Assembly: GCA_029891385.1 (NCBI GenBank)
Contig: CM057224.1
Coordinates: forward strand, 38,321,005-38,385,004
Reading direction: 5' to 3'
Origin: Erythroxylum novogranatense
Taxonomy: Eukaryota; Streptophyta; Magnoliopsida; Malpighiales; Erythroxylaceae
DNA length: 64,000 bases
This document shows, in pieces, positions 47,839-60,490 of this stretch (its first letter is position 1; every line of letters starts with the position of its first letter). A program made the position numbers and the translations under genes. The notes under the pieces were generated by a model. It had not been told where the DNA came from. It did no database searches and worked only from the letters and a program-made list of their open reading frames with translations.

Positions 47839-48002
47839 AGAAGACTCTCTACTGGCTCCGACTGATCTTTGGTCAGCTGGTTGCTAAACCTGGTCACCTA
47901 AGACAGAAGACCTAGAACAAAATAAGAAGTCCAGTCAATTTCTGCAGTTCTGTAAAAATTCATACCTATATATTTGACTATTCCCAAAAGATGCCAAATC
48001 AT

Positions 48003-48014
48003 GCTCTGATACCA
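48003..48014 (-). other. Primer binding site (initiator tRNA-Met), element A
   Basis: Minus-strand TGGTATCAGAGC, five bases from the LTR at 48020. Confidence 0.9.
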
Positions 48015-48019
48015 CCTAA

Positions 48020-51000
48020 TGTAGCGCCCCCTTACCATAGAGTACCCATCTTGGGCAGCCTGTAGGTCCTTCCTAGACATATCCTACGATAAGAGACCAC
48101 TACCGACAACCACCGCTAAACTCTCCATGGCATCACAATAATAAAAGCAAAATGAGAAATTGGTAACTTTTTAAACCAAAGCTGTATTTCATTTCATTTA
48201 CTCAAACTTAGAAATTTACAAAGCTGTCGGATTTTCAGTCTATATAATCCTTCAAAACACTTTACATTAAGTACTATACAATAAGGCACAAAGAACAGTT
48301 CTAACTATAAGTCTCCAAAAGAAATCCCAGCTAACCGACCTTTGAGCCATAACCTCTCTTGCCAATCCGATGTCCAAGGCTCTACAGTCCTGAGGGAGCT
48401 AACGGTCTACTCTTAACCCTGAAAAATAGATTGCAATTTTGGATGAGTTTGCGAACTCAATGAGGAACCATCATCGATGGTTTGCCCAATTCATGCATCA
48501 CATAAGCATGTTCCATGTCGAGGCGATCATAGTGTATCTGAGACTCGGAATCACACGATCATATGCAACAAAAGTCATTTCAGGCATTCAGTCCAGTATG
48601 CAATGCACATGTGACTCTTTTACCAGTTTTATTTCAGTGTTGTGACCGAGCGCTTAAACAATAATCAATAATCAGTAGACGCGTCTCGGGAGGATTATCT
48701 CCCTTCGAGCTCTAGGCTCGTTTTTAGTTTCAGTGGCGACTCGATTCACAATTATTTTTATCCGTTTATGCATCTGTGTATGAAATGCCTATGCCCAATT
48801 GAATAGTTAATTAACAGTCCATAATGCACAGTTAACAGTCCATAAGTCACAATTAACAGTCCATAAGTCACAATTAATCACAGTAATCCCAATAAGGGCA
48901 AACAAGTCACACAATTTACACATTCCTGATCCCATCATTATCCCCATATTAGACAAATAATAATTGAGAAATCTATCTAGGTTACTCACCTATTACTTCC
49001 GAGTTAATGCCAGGAAGTCTCTGCTACGTCGGTCGATCGATGCTCCAATTGTGCCTCTATAATAATCAGAGAAGATAACTATTACTAATTGTCCAATCAG
49101 AACGAGTTAATGATGTATACGTAACAATTAAAAGGTGTGCAATGCATGTACATGATATTCCTGGCCCTAAACCAAACTTTTCTATCATAAAAATCCGTCT
49201 AAAAATTAGAAATCTAATGGCACTGACGGTACTCAATTCGGACCTCTATAGGTCCAAAAATAAATAAAACAGTGACCAGAAAACAATAAACCGGACCCAC
49301 GTTAATTTCCCGTCCAAAAATTCCCGATCTCCTAGAAAATGAAATTAAATATTCTATGAATCCGATGCCTCAAGAATCAGGTCAATCGGACGTCGTACGG
49401 AAAACTTATTCCCAAAAGAACACAAAAAAATCAAATAAAATAAAATTATATATATATTGCCCCTATTTCCTTCTCTTTTTCTTATTTTCAAACCGAGCTT
49501 CAAACACCTATAACTCTTTGCACACAATTCAAAAAATTATAAACCATATCTCGTTGGAAAGATCATGAAAACCTATAAAGGTTTCATGAAGGCCATAAAA
49601 ATCAACTTCACCCCTAAAGGTGTCAAAAATCTAATTAAACCTACTGCCTAGTCAATGGGTTCTAAAACAGTACAGTATCTTGTACATTTAATAACTTCTC
49701 ATTTCCTTTGTCAAAAATTACACAATAAATATGTTCAGAAAGATCCCAATGTTATCTACAGCTTTCATTGAACAACCAGAAATCAAATTCATTTGCTAGC
49801 TAGGCCAAACAATGCACCAAAGCATCTGCCAACTGGAATTTCCCAATCTGAACATTACATTTCAAAGCAGCATATCTCCTAGCACAAATGTCAAAACAAT
49901 CACTACCTTATATCATTGGAAAGATAAGATCTCATAATTCAATTTTCATGAAGGATTCAAAATCCAATTCCATCCCTAACAAGTTCAAAACTGCCAAACA
50001 AGTGACTGATCAGGGCAGCAGCTAAAAACCTAATGTAGGTTCAGTTTTTCAAAACTCATAACTCCCAAATATGATCTCCAAAAATCACATGCGATATACC
50101 ATTTTCAAGATAAGTTCTTCCTTTACAACTCTTTAGAAGATCACTCAAGCCAATTCAATTCACAGAAATTGCTAAAATTGCTTCCAATCAGAATGCTCAC
50201 AAATCTGACACTTAGGCTAGGTTTCACAACAATGTACAAAATTAGTCAATAGTTAACAGTGGATATCTCCCAATATACATATCGAAAATTGCAAAATCAG
50301 TGGAAATGGAAAGATAACAATATAGGCTTCAACTCTCATGAAGACCATTTTCATCAATTCCTTCTAAATTAATTTATAAAAATCATCAAAACACTTAGGT
50401 CATTGGTTCGGTTACTGTTCATACAGACATCAACAGCAACTTTCCCAGCCAAAATTCACCCTCTTAAGGCTAAAATTAGACAACACCTATTTCACACAAA
50501 AATGTAGCCAACAAGCCAAAGTTTCATTTGGCATAAGCCTCACCTCATTTTCATAACCACAAAATGAGTTATACTCAAAACAGTACAGTAGGTCAAAAAC
50601 CAATTTTCAGCTTTACTACTCAAATACACTTCCTATCATGCCAATTGAACTTCTACTACCATAAGCATCCCAATTGGACACAAAATCAGTCCCTAGATCA
50701 TTCCTACACTCACTTAGGCCCATAGTCAAAATTTTGCAGCATGAAACTCTTAATTTCTATGCAAGATTAGTCATCAATATTCAATCCAAATTCAAGCTAA
50801 AACCAATCTAAACCATGTTCATTCACTTACCCTCACACAACATACATTTATACCCAAATAATCAAGCCATAGGTTTCATGAAATTCATGCATCATAAATC
50901 ATATTTAATGCACCATAACTCCAAATGAATGCATCTAACAACTATGATTCATTAAATAAACAACCAAAGCCTAAAACAAAAGCTTACCTAATCAAGTTTT

Positions 51001-51789
51001 CCCTCTTCAAAACTACACCAACTTCTCCACTTTCTCTACTTTCTAATCCTCATACATGGTTGTCATCATGGTAAGGAGGTAGAAGGTTTAAGTTTGCAAG
51101 CATATAAGGAAGGCTCTTAAGGTGGGAGGAAGTAACTTAAAGAAGGAGAAAAAAATCAATGGAGATGAAAAAGGAAAGGAAGGTTTTTGGATGGGGATGG
51201 AAAAAAGTAAGAAACTTGGTCTTTAAATCAATGAAGTTGCCGTAGTCATTATCTAGGAACAAGACAAAAGCATTAAAACTCCTTAGGACAAGTGTCATCT
51301 TGAAGAAAAGACAAAATAAACATAAGACAAAATATGTAATAGGATTATTAAGAACCCTAATGTGAAATTTGACCCATCCAAGTCTAATGGCCCAAATTTC
51401 AATCCTAAAATAATATACCTAATATTGTAGTGCCATTGGACAGCAATTTTCGATACCAAAAATCAACCGGTTCGCCGCTTGGCGATTTTTCCGGTCCGGG
51501 AATTTTTTTCGAAAAATTTCAGAAAAATTCCTAAAAATCTCTTAAAATATAAAACACTCAATGGCGTGCTCAGAATAATTTTTCAAATGCAAGAACCACG
51601 TTAATCACAGTAAAACTACATTAGGCACAAAAACCGGGAATGTCATGTATGCATGTACAGTTATTTCATGTGCACAAAATTCACTGTGTACCAATACTAG
51701 TATGCATGAACAGTCCTAATGAAGCCCAATTATTCTCATCCTATGCCAAATTACTATTCTACCCTTCTCGTTGAGGGTGGGATGTTACA
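48020..51789 (-). repeat. Element A, 5' LTR
   Basis: 3770 bp, TGTAGCGCC...GATGTTACA. It has the palindrome at 48466-48482 and the tandem array at about 48806-48880. AATAC follows at 51790-51794. Confidence 0.92.
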
Positions 51790-51794
51790 AATAC

Positions 51795-52300
51795 CACACA
51801 GGATAGTTGCTTTGGAATTTGTATAACAATGGTTTGATCATGAGCTCTATCTATGTCCATCTACAGAGCATCTGAAGTGTCATTTGGGAAATTAAGATAT
51901 ACAACTTGATTATGTAAGTGATAGATCCTTTGATGATGCAAACTAGCCATAATCATTGTAGGATCTTGTTACCAAAATGCATTAATTGGTACTTTGATGA
52001 TAATTCTTAACAATGAAAGTGCCATCTTACCACTGCTTCTGATTTCAATATTAGGTTGCATGATCCTATTATGTTTTTGAAGAATGTTTATTGATCACAA
52101 AACTTACCTAAAGAAGTTAAGGCAAGCTGATAGATTTCTCCAAGAGATATTTCTCTCATATCTCGTCAAAGGACTGCAATGGCCCTTCTGAGTTCAGGTG
52201 GTACTTCATCGAGAAGAGATGAGATAAATGTATAATAGTGATTGACGTCATTAAATCCATTAAGGAGATAATATCTTTTCGCCATTTGTTGAAAATGTTT
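51795..52300 (-). pseudogene. Endogenous caulimovirid fragment, putative coat/movement region
   Basis: Minus-strand reading frames with stops. Visible pieces include AKRYYLLNGFNDVNHYY and ISLGEIYQLALTSLGKF (about 52285-52075) and, further on, ASLHHQRIYHLHNQVVYLNF. The tone is that of a caulimovirid structural region, but there is no diagnostic motif. The assignment leans on the virus-like RT pieces that follow. Broken and not expressible. Confidence 0.45.
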
Positions 52301-52309
52301 CTATAGGTC

Positions 52310-52600
52310 TTGTTTGATGATTCTCTTGTACTCCCAGACCTATGAGTATCACAAGGCCTTGATCAATCTTTTTTTTGATCTTATAAAGCAATATAGAATT
52401 ATGCTCTCAATCAAGAAGAGTCATATTAGGATGACCTAAATAGAATTTTTGGTATGAACTTCCATTATGAATTTTATCAGCCTAGTCCACACATAGCTAG
52501 TGAGCTATTACATTTTCTTGATGAAAATCTCAATATAAAATAGTTTCAACAATTCCTTATAATTATTACTCAAAAGTCCTTTCCTCATATCACTAAAACT
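52310..52600 (+). pseudogene. Endogenous caulimovirid RT fragment 1
   Basis: Contains the RT segment after the catalytic motif: YEYHKALINLFFDLIKQYRIMLSIKK-like reading followed by FYQPSPHIASELLHFLDENLNI. The same segment recurs at 53000-53200 and on the minus strand at 63330-63480. Several stops and frameshifts. Confidence 0.6.
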
Positions 52601-52689
52601 CCTCCAACTACTTTAGATGACATTGCTCGAACTTTGAAAAGACTGTTGCTTCTATGAGAAATAGGACATGTGTATTGATCTTTAGTAAA

Positions 52690-52845
52690 GGTAACTTATC
52701 ATCTTGAAGGAATGTATTTAGAGGTTTATAATCAATCACCAACCTCTTCTTTCCTCACTTTTGCTTAGCTCTTTTATTGAAATAAAAAACGTGACAAGCC
52801 CAGTATGATTTTATGGGCTCTATCAATCATTGTTGAAGTAAGATG
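52690..52845 (-). pseudogene. Endogenous caulimovirid RT N-terminal fragment (inverted)
   Basis: Reverse complement of the segment near 55750-55875 (start of the RT domain). It stands head to head with the plus-strand RT fragment that begins at about 52846, so an inversion junction lies there. Confidence 0.6.
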
Positions 52846-53340
52846 GCATGCTCCTCTTATGCAATGCCCAATATCAATGGATTGTTATGTCATTTGGACT
52901 CAAGGTTGCTCTGTCACTATTCCAACAGGTCATGACAAAAATTTATGAGAAAATTCTATCCATCACCTTGATCTATATTGATGACATTCTTTTGTACTTC
53001 AAGACCTATGAAAATCATAAGGCCCTGCTTCAATATTTTTTGGATCTTACAAAGAAATATGGAATTATGCTCTCAGCTAAGAATAGTCATATTAGGATGG
53101 CCCAAATATAATTTTTGGTTATGAACTTGCATAATGGGCTTTATCAACTTGATCCAAACATAACTAGTGAGTTATTACATTTTTCATATGAAAAAGATTA
53201 AGCGATTCCTTTGAATTGTTAATTATATTAGAGATTACATCCCTTATGTGGCTTATTACACAACTCCCTCATCCAAATTGTTGAGGAAGAATCCACCACA
53301 TTAGATTAAATAACAAACCAAAGTTGTCCATCAATTAAAA
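52846..53340 (+). pseudogene. Endogenous caulimovirid RT fragment 2 (catalytic region)
   Basis: ORF 52848-53111 has VMSFGLKVALSLFQQVM and the catalytic YIDDILLYF, followed by the RT thumb region with stops. This style of RT resembles petuvirus/florendovirus-type caulimovirids more than the gypsy elements of this window. It is an old genomic copy with missing start and later stops. Confidence 0.7.
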
Positions 53341-53344
53341 CATG

Positions 53345-54976
53345 CACATTAGAATTCTCAAAAACACTAATCAAATTCCATTCACTCAATTCTCAACTCA
53401 TTTGATTCATCATCTCAAGTGGATAACTTCTTTAACTATACCCAATTTCAATTCAACATCATCCATACACATTTCATATTCCCCACTTGATCATAAACAC
53501 CCAAAATATAACATAACATATACATTCATCCAACAATGTACTATACCCAATTCTCAATTTCATGTAAAATTTTGGGACTCTAAAAAATAGAATTTAAATT
53601 CGATGTCTTCATGAAAAGTGTTTCCCTATGTTTCTAGTTTAATCCAAATTAAGAATCATCACAATTGAACACTTATAGAAGAAGTTATGGCTAAAATACT
53701 AAAGCACACTCAGAGATCATGTTGCTGCAACATTTTCTAGCTCAACTACCAAATTTTATTTCCAAATCTTATCCTAACACAACTCATACCAAGATCACCT
53801 TTTCCACCCCACCATTCTTCATTCTCAACTTCATTTCAAATCCAAAACATTCATAAGTCAATTCATGATCTATATTTGATCATTATTTAAAAATAGAATA
53901 TATTCATTAACCCATTCATAATTGATTTTCTACACTCATCCTAACGTCATTTTGTGGATCATCCAACTTCCAAAACATCTCTATAACAAATCATGGGTCA
54001 TTAATGTTCATTCACAATTACAAAAACAAGACATTTACATAGATTTTTCACCATCCATATCACACACATTCAACTCACATAATCATGTCATCAATCCCAC
54101 ATTTCTCATCATTCTAGTTTCATTTAACAATATCCATGACATTTAAAACATAACTTACTTTGTTTAGCTTCAATTATTCAAGAAAATAAAAAAATCCCTA
54201 ACTTCACCAACAATCCACGCTCATCTTCATTTTGAGCTTGAAAGGTTTAGGTTTTTGGTGAGAATGGAAGAGAAAGCAAGATGAAAGAGAAGCATGAAAG
54301 ATAAGAGGGTTGGGTATAACATGAATGGAGATTTGAAGAATAAAAATCAAGAAGAAGAGAGGAAGAGAGAAGCTACGAAAATGGACAAAACCAAAGCAAA
54401 GCACCAATTTCCCCCTTGTAGAGAGAAGCATCATGAAAGATAACAAAAAAAGGGGGTCTTTTAATTAAAAAAGGAGTGGGCTTAAGGCATTGTTTGGCAA
54501 GTGATATTTGTCACTTGCCAAATGTCCAATTTCCAAGGCATTTAATTTGTTCTTTCATTTAACTAGTCCCCTCAATTTCAATTTCTACTCCAATTGTTCC
54601 CCAATTTTCACTGACACTTGTCAATAAATCCTAAAATCATTTATTAAAATTTTCATTGCCATTTGATAGTAATCTCTACTACCATTTAATAATTGTTTTG
54701 CCACTTGGCAATTTTTCATAGCTAAAATACCCAACAATTTCTAAAAATTCAAAAAATTCTAAATCAACAATACACTCTCTAAATCAATTTCCAACATATA
54801 ATTATACCCAAAAATTGTCAATGAATGCATATATAATTATTTTTATGTGCAAAGATTCAATATTCACGTGTATGAGAATATCATGTAATGCATGAGCATG
54901 AAACGTGATTTCCTAACTTCTCTGTAATCTCTCACATTTACTATCTTAGCTTTAACATGGGTAACGAGATGTTACA
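53345..54976 (-). repeat. Left-truncated LTR (family F) inside the caulimovirid sequence
   Basis: Colinear with roughly 59440-61003 of solo LTR F and ending GATGTTACA at 54976. Virus-like sequence resumes at 54977. No TG start or target duplication is found on the left, so the left part is deleted. A 14-bp-arm palindrome with one mismatch (54493-54522) corresponds to the perfect one at 60463-60490. Confidence 0.65.
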
Positions 54977-55880
54977 TTGAAGATTTCTTGAAGAATAAGC
55001 CGGTGAATATGAGGAAATAAAGTTTGTTATTCCAATTAACTCTTCTGATGAATCTGAATGCTCGAATGACCTAATAGATGATGATATTGGGCATAATTAC
55101 TTATATATGCTACAACAAACATGTTTGAAGGTAGATTCAAAACCTATCAATGTTCCTTACCCTTATGTCCATATCCAATTATTACAACATGAAAAATATG
55201 ATGACCCAATCAAGGCTATTGAATATATGGATACTAGATCATGTTGAAGTATTATGAAGCCCATTATTTTACCTCATGAAGTATGGATTTCACATAATGA
55301 ATATTTCACTACTACTGATAAAAACTATTTAAAAATGGTCTTATCACCAAAAGAAAAATTGGGATTAGCTTCTTCCCTAATTATGTAGTTTGGACCAAAG
55401 TTTTGGAAGCCACCTACCTAGCCTTGTTATCCTAATTGATTTGAATGTCTACTGCAAGGCATCTCCATTACAAATCCTACCTATAGGGATTAAATGTTGA
55501 GCTAATTTAAGTGCCTACACAAATATATGAAATTTGTTTAAGCTCACCCAACTACCACCTCCATATGAAGCATTAAAGGATTAACTTTTGAAACACTGTC
55601 CTGAGAACCATGCACAATTCTCACCAATCCTCTTTAGAAAATTCCACAATTCTTCATCCACTTTCCCTTCAAGAAAAATGAAGACTTCAATCCTACCAAG
55701 GCCACTTACCCTATAATGAATCCTAATGATTTAAAATTAGCACAAGAGGAGTGTGTTATCTTACTCTAACAAGAATTGATTGAGCCTACAAAATCAGATT
55801 GGGCTTGTCAGGCTTTCTATGTTAACAAAAAACTGAGTAAAAGTGAGGAAAGAATAAGTTGGTGAATCTTATAAAAATTA
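54977..55880 (+). pseudogene. Endogenous caulimovirid protease and RT start
   Basis: Reading frames on the plus strand give a retropepsin-like region (YVHIQLLQHEKYDDPIKAIEYMDT, then ILPHEVWISHNEYF) and, from about 55680, the run-up to RT (LIEPTKSDWACQAFYVNK). The position expected for DTG carries Asp-Thr-Arg (MDTRS), so the catalytic glycine is lost. Multiple stops and shifts. Sequence order switches to minus at about 55880-55960. Confidence 0.65.
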
Positions 55881-55918
55881 CACATCTTCCTCAGGAAAGT
55901 CATATCCATGATACTTCT

Positions 55919-56490
55919 TTATCTTTGCTCAATTCCTATAGTATATATTACTGTTATCATTATTGGTTTGGGCTTAATGTTAGTGTTAGGTTGTGGAATT
56001 GTAAAGCTTTCCCCAACATCAAAATTCTTTTTGGGCTCAAAACCAGGAGGATATGATAATTCACCTGCTAAAATGTTAAATCTTATAAAACAAATTGTCA
56101 ATAGATGACCAATATCCAATAATAAGGGAGATGGGTTCTCAAAGAGCAAAATCACCTAAATATAGACCCAAAGAAGTACAATTAGTTTGCCTAGATGATT
56201 TGGAAAATGGTTAAGATGATCCAAAAAATAGTAGAGATCTTGCAGTAGTTTTTTCTGCAGCTTTGGGCAGTTAGTGGAAGTGTGCCAGAATTGGAAATGA
56301 TTAAGGTGCATATATATTGGATGATAAAAATAGATTGAGTTTTTTGATCCATTAAAGGAATCTCCTATAGGTGTTTGTTCTTTACTCCAAGGTGGTGGAC
56401 TCTTTCTCAACAATTTGGATAACGGAGTTATGTAATCAACCACGTGGGGGATGAAATCTCTAATATAATTAATAATTTCAAGGAATTATT
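55919..56490 (-). pseudogene. Endogenous caulimovirid fragment with internal deletion
   Basis: Minus strand. One part (PPGFEPKKNFDVGESFTIPQPNTNIKPK) matches 61860-61950. The other (DYITPLSKLLRKSPPPWSKEQT) matches the RT-end segment at about 63180-63260. Relative to that longer copy, about 0.9 kb is missing, with the joint at TTTGTT (56374-56379). Confidence 0.65.
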
Positions 56491-56662
56491 GGATAGAGAA
56501 CCTGTATACGTCAGCCATCACCATGGACACATTATTTGAGATGTCGATCTATCCCTGTGTGAACCATATTGTGAAATATGTCTAAGTTATGATTTAGATA
56601 GTGATGATACCACTCGAGCTACCCCTAGTCAGAGGGAATACAGAGATCACCAAAGTATGTGG
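56491..56662 (+). pseudogene. Unassigned, possibly virus-derived coding piece
   Basis: A plus-strand frame reads about 50 residues with one stop and features CEPYCEICLSYDLDSDDTT. It is cut at 56662 by solo LTR F and seems to resume after 61008. No known domain recognised. Confidence 0.3.
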
Positions 56663-58139
56663 TGTAGCACCCCACTCTCACAGGACCCGAGCTCAACATC
56701 ATGGGTGATATCCGAGTCCGTGCCCCATGAAGGTGGCATGCTAGAACAGTCAACCATTTGACATTCGGCACAAATTTTTTCTTTTTTTTTTCAAAACAAG
56801 GTAATGCACATGTATGCGGAAATCAATTGTAAAATTGGCCACACTTTATTTCATAAATATTTGCATTAACAACATTTCAACCATTACATGAATCATCAAA
56901 TTTTCACTTTGCACTTGGTCCCATTTATGAGACAAAACACTTATAATCATAATATTAGTACACTTCATAATCAATTACAAACCATTCCACTTTGGAAAGT
57001 TATTACAAATAGAAATCTTCAATGTACATGTTACAATAATTACGAAAGACTCAAATCGATATAAAAATAAGAAAATACAAATGCATATGCAAACTGATCC
57101 CAACCTCTATCCTTTACTTGCATGTTGAAGGTATACACCCGTTTTCTTAACGAGGTATTCTTCTGATCCTGAAAAATATTTGCAAATTTTGGGTAAGTTT
57201 TGCTAACTTAATCAATGACCATCATCGATGGCTCACCTAGTCATATAACACATAATTCACATTCACATCATTTCATATCACACGCACTTAATACACTTTA
57301 ATCATTCATATTATGCATGTGCATTGCACATGAGACTCACTTTCTAATTATTATTATTGTTGTGACTGAGTGCCTAAACTGTCCCATATAAGGCTCATTG
57401 ATAACTGTCCCATATAGGGCTCATTAAACGTTGAGCCTGAGGTTCTGAATCACTTTTGAGCTCGAGGCTCTTTTTCACTCATTGAGCTTTAAGCTCTGAT
57501 CGGTGGCTACTCTAATCACAACTGCCATTATGTTTCATGCATTCATGAAATGGAATGCATCAATTACATTCGCATGATCCCATTCAATCACATTCTTATA
57601 TCATCAGACCTTAGTCCGGTATTCAACATTAAGTTGAGAAAACACTTCCATTCATATGTAAATGCACATTCATAACACATTTATCATCGGACCGTGGTCC
57701 GACATCTAACAATCAAAGTATGAACACTTATTTCATCTCATTCACATACAAGTAGCACTTCAATATCCTAATCAAACATCACAATCATTGGACCTTCTAT
57801 CTGGAAACCAATACAGTCAATCACATTCATACAATCATTCATTAATCAATTAATACAAAAATTCAAACTAAACAAACAATAAGATGAGACCATCTAGGTC
57901 TACTCACAGTATGCTCCAGATTTGCATTTGCTTCTATGATCCGGAAATATCTGGATGCAGACGTTCTATCCTGTATCACCATTATGCAAAACACATATTG
58001 CACTCACATTATTAAACTCACAATCACATAAACATTCAGTTTTACACATATGTATGTGTATAATGTATAATGCATGGTCAATGACAATCTCGGGTATATT
58101 TTCTAAATTTATATCTTATTCTCATTCCCATTTCATAAT

Positions 58140-58699
58140 CAGTGTCGACCCTGGGCAAGGACCAGCATGGCACCTACCCAGGGCCTATGACGAGGAGGGG
58201 ACCCTAATCCCATGGTAAAAACTTTTTTTTAGAGATATAAATAAAAGAATATTAATCAGTCATAGAATTAAGCTCCAAAAGAATTGCTCACAAGACAACA
58301 GCACAAACCCAATAATTAAGTAGCATGCAGGCCTATTAATGATGCATTTATCATGTCCTTCCTTTCGGAGCTATTAACACATTCAGTACTGAAAAGGGGC
58401 CCCATTCTCATCCCTTTCTCATGGTGAAAGACTCATTCAATAACATATATATGCTAGCCCATTTCCTATCAACTGAATAGATTTTGTAAAGATGCCATGT
58501 TCCCTGAAGAAAATTAAATGTTATGATCATTTAATATTTGGTTCAATATGTACACTTATAAATTGAGTCATTTACATTTCATACAAATATGTAAACTTAA
58601 GTATACTGCCGATTTATTAGGGTCTTTTTTTTATTTCGTTCAATTTATTAGGGTCATTTTTTTATTTCACCCCGGGCCTATAAAACGATAGGCGCCCTG
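58140..58699. mobile_element. hAT-like non-autonomous DNA element
   Basis: 560 bp starting CAGTGTCGACCCTGGGC and ending GATAGGCGCCCTG. The ends are an imperfect inverted pair of the CAGGG type used by hAT transposons. An 8-bp duplication flanks it: TTCATAAT (58132-58139) and TTCATAAC (58700-58707), 7 of 8 identical, the target size of hAT. No transposase coding. Confidence 0.7.
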
Positions 58700-60404
58700 T
58701 TCATAACTTATATAAGTCTAATTGAACTTAGGGTTACAATTCATTTGCATTAGATCATTCTAAATTCTCCATTCAATCTTTACCTTTTTTATATGTCTAG
58801 CTTATTCATAAGCTTACACCTCAAGAACACTTGGTCACTCTATATCGTATCTCAATTTCTCGTCATCACTTTTCCAACCTCATATGATCTCATAATATCC
58901 AATTCTCATTCACCAATAATTACTTAATACATATTACTTAACTTCCTTGAACATAACTACAATCCTATAAACATCTTCATTCCCATTATACTCATGCATT
59001 TGCTACTTTGATTTCATCCATTCGTTCACTAAGTTTTATCCTCCATTTTCACTTCAAACCTATCATACATCAGTCCCATAAACCAAGGATCATTCTAGGT
59101 TCACTTTAAGACCCATTTAAGCCTTAATTAGGGTCACTTGACCCGTGAATGTCCGTTAAATGGACCTTTACGGGTCACTTATAGAAATTTGAAATTTTGA
59201 CCCTCTAGACGTCTAAATCTCACTTTGTGGTCTTCATAGAAGTTGTAAATATCAAAGTCCTCTTTAAAACCATACCTAAATCATCTCAATCTGAGTTCTA
59301 CAAAAAAATTTATGCCTCTTGCACCAAAGTATGTTCAATTGCTTTCTATGATTTCCAGATTTCTAACTCTTTACTTACAACATTCAATTTCTCATGCTTA
59401 GTCTATCATTTCTAGTTCAATGCTCATCATTTATCCATTATTCTAGCTCCATTTCAACTTAATATCATCCATAACCAAATTATAGCCTATGGTTGATCAT
59501 AAACACTGATAACAAAACATACATATATATACACATTCATCACCAACTTTCCGCACTCAGTACTCAACTTCAAGTCAAACTTAGAAACTCTTAAGGATGG
59601 AATTTGAATTCCATGTCTTCATGGAAAATGTGGCCTTATGTCTCTAATTTAACCCAAATTAAAAACCATCTCATTTGGATAACAAAAAAACAAGTTATGG
59701 CTAAATTACAAAAGCATATTCAGTGGAATTGTTACAGCTAGCATATTCTAACCACTTTAAACACCATTCTCAATTTGTCTCTAAACTTTCATCCTAATTC
59801 TTCTCTTTTCAAGACACTATACTTGCATTTTCTTTAACTTCCATACCCAATCGAATCCATTCCTAAAACAACCAATTATCCACGTTTTTATCCTTCAAAA
59901 ATAAAACATAACAATATCCATTCAACATTCAAATTTTCTGCACTTCACTCTAACTCTAAAACATTTCTATATCAATTTATGAATCATTTAGTCATCACCC
60001 ATATAAAAAAAAGACATGAATCTACCACATTCCTCATTCACATGTTTAGCATGTACCCGTCCTTATTCCATGACCATTTCTACCTAGAACTATCATCAAA
60101 TATGCTTCTATTAAGACAACCTATAAGAAACAAAGTTTACTTACATGTTTAGCTCCAAAGCTCCCTCAAGTCACCAAGAAACCCTAGCTCCTCCAACATG
60201 CACGAAAATCAACTTTGAAGGTGAAATGGGTTGGGTCTTTTAGCAAGAAGAAGGAGAAAACAATGAATATTGAAGAAACAAAGTGAAGGAGTTAGATAAA
60301 AATCAAACATGGTGAGGTGAGAGTAAGTTTCGTAGAGGAAGAGAATGGAGAAGATGAAGAAAAAATGTAGAAGTTGAGCCAAATTGGGTGGGTATCGTTT
60401 TTGA

Positions 60405-60490
60405 CAAGTGAAAGACCAAAATATGGTCTTTCACTTGATACAAAAGTGACTTAACAAGTGGTGTGGCAAGTGACACTTGTCACTTGCCAC
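60405..60490. other. Two consecutive perfect 13-bp hairpins in solo LTR F
   Basis: Hairpin 1: CAAGTGAAAGACC (60405-60417), 7-base loop, GGTCTTTCACTTG (60425-60437). Hairpin 2: GTGGCAAGTGACA (60463-60475), loop CT, TGTCACTTGCCAC (60478-60490). Confidence 0.85.

Larger units (their letters stand above)
19086..51789 (-). mobile_element. Element A: Ty3/gypsy (Tekay-type chromovirus) hosting B and C
   Basis: Outermost element of a three-level nest. LTRs are 19086-22852 and 48020-51789 (3767 and 3770 bp), both TGTAGCGCC...GATGTTACA. A perfect target duplication AATAC stands at 19081-19085 and 51790-51794. Its own sequence is about 12.2 kb once nested element B (23193-43677) is removed. Order on the minus strand: LTR, iMet primer site, gag, protease, RT, RNase H, integrase, chromodomain, polypurine tract, LTR. 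The coding region is split by B and carries many TAG stops, so it cannot move by itself. Tekay-type is inferred from long LTRs, iMet priming and the chromodomain-like C-terminus. Confidence 0.92.

Noticed and set aside
54204..54446. 80-aa minus-strand ORF
   Set aside because: Lies in the truncated LTR; purine-rich on the plus strand and without a domain.
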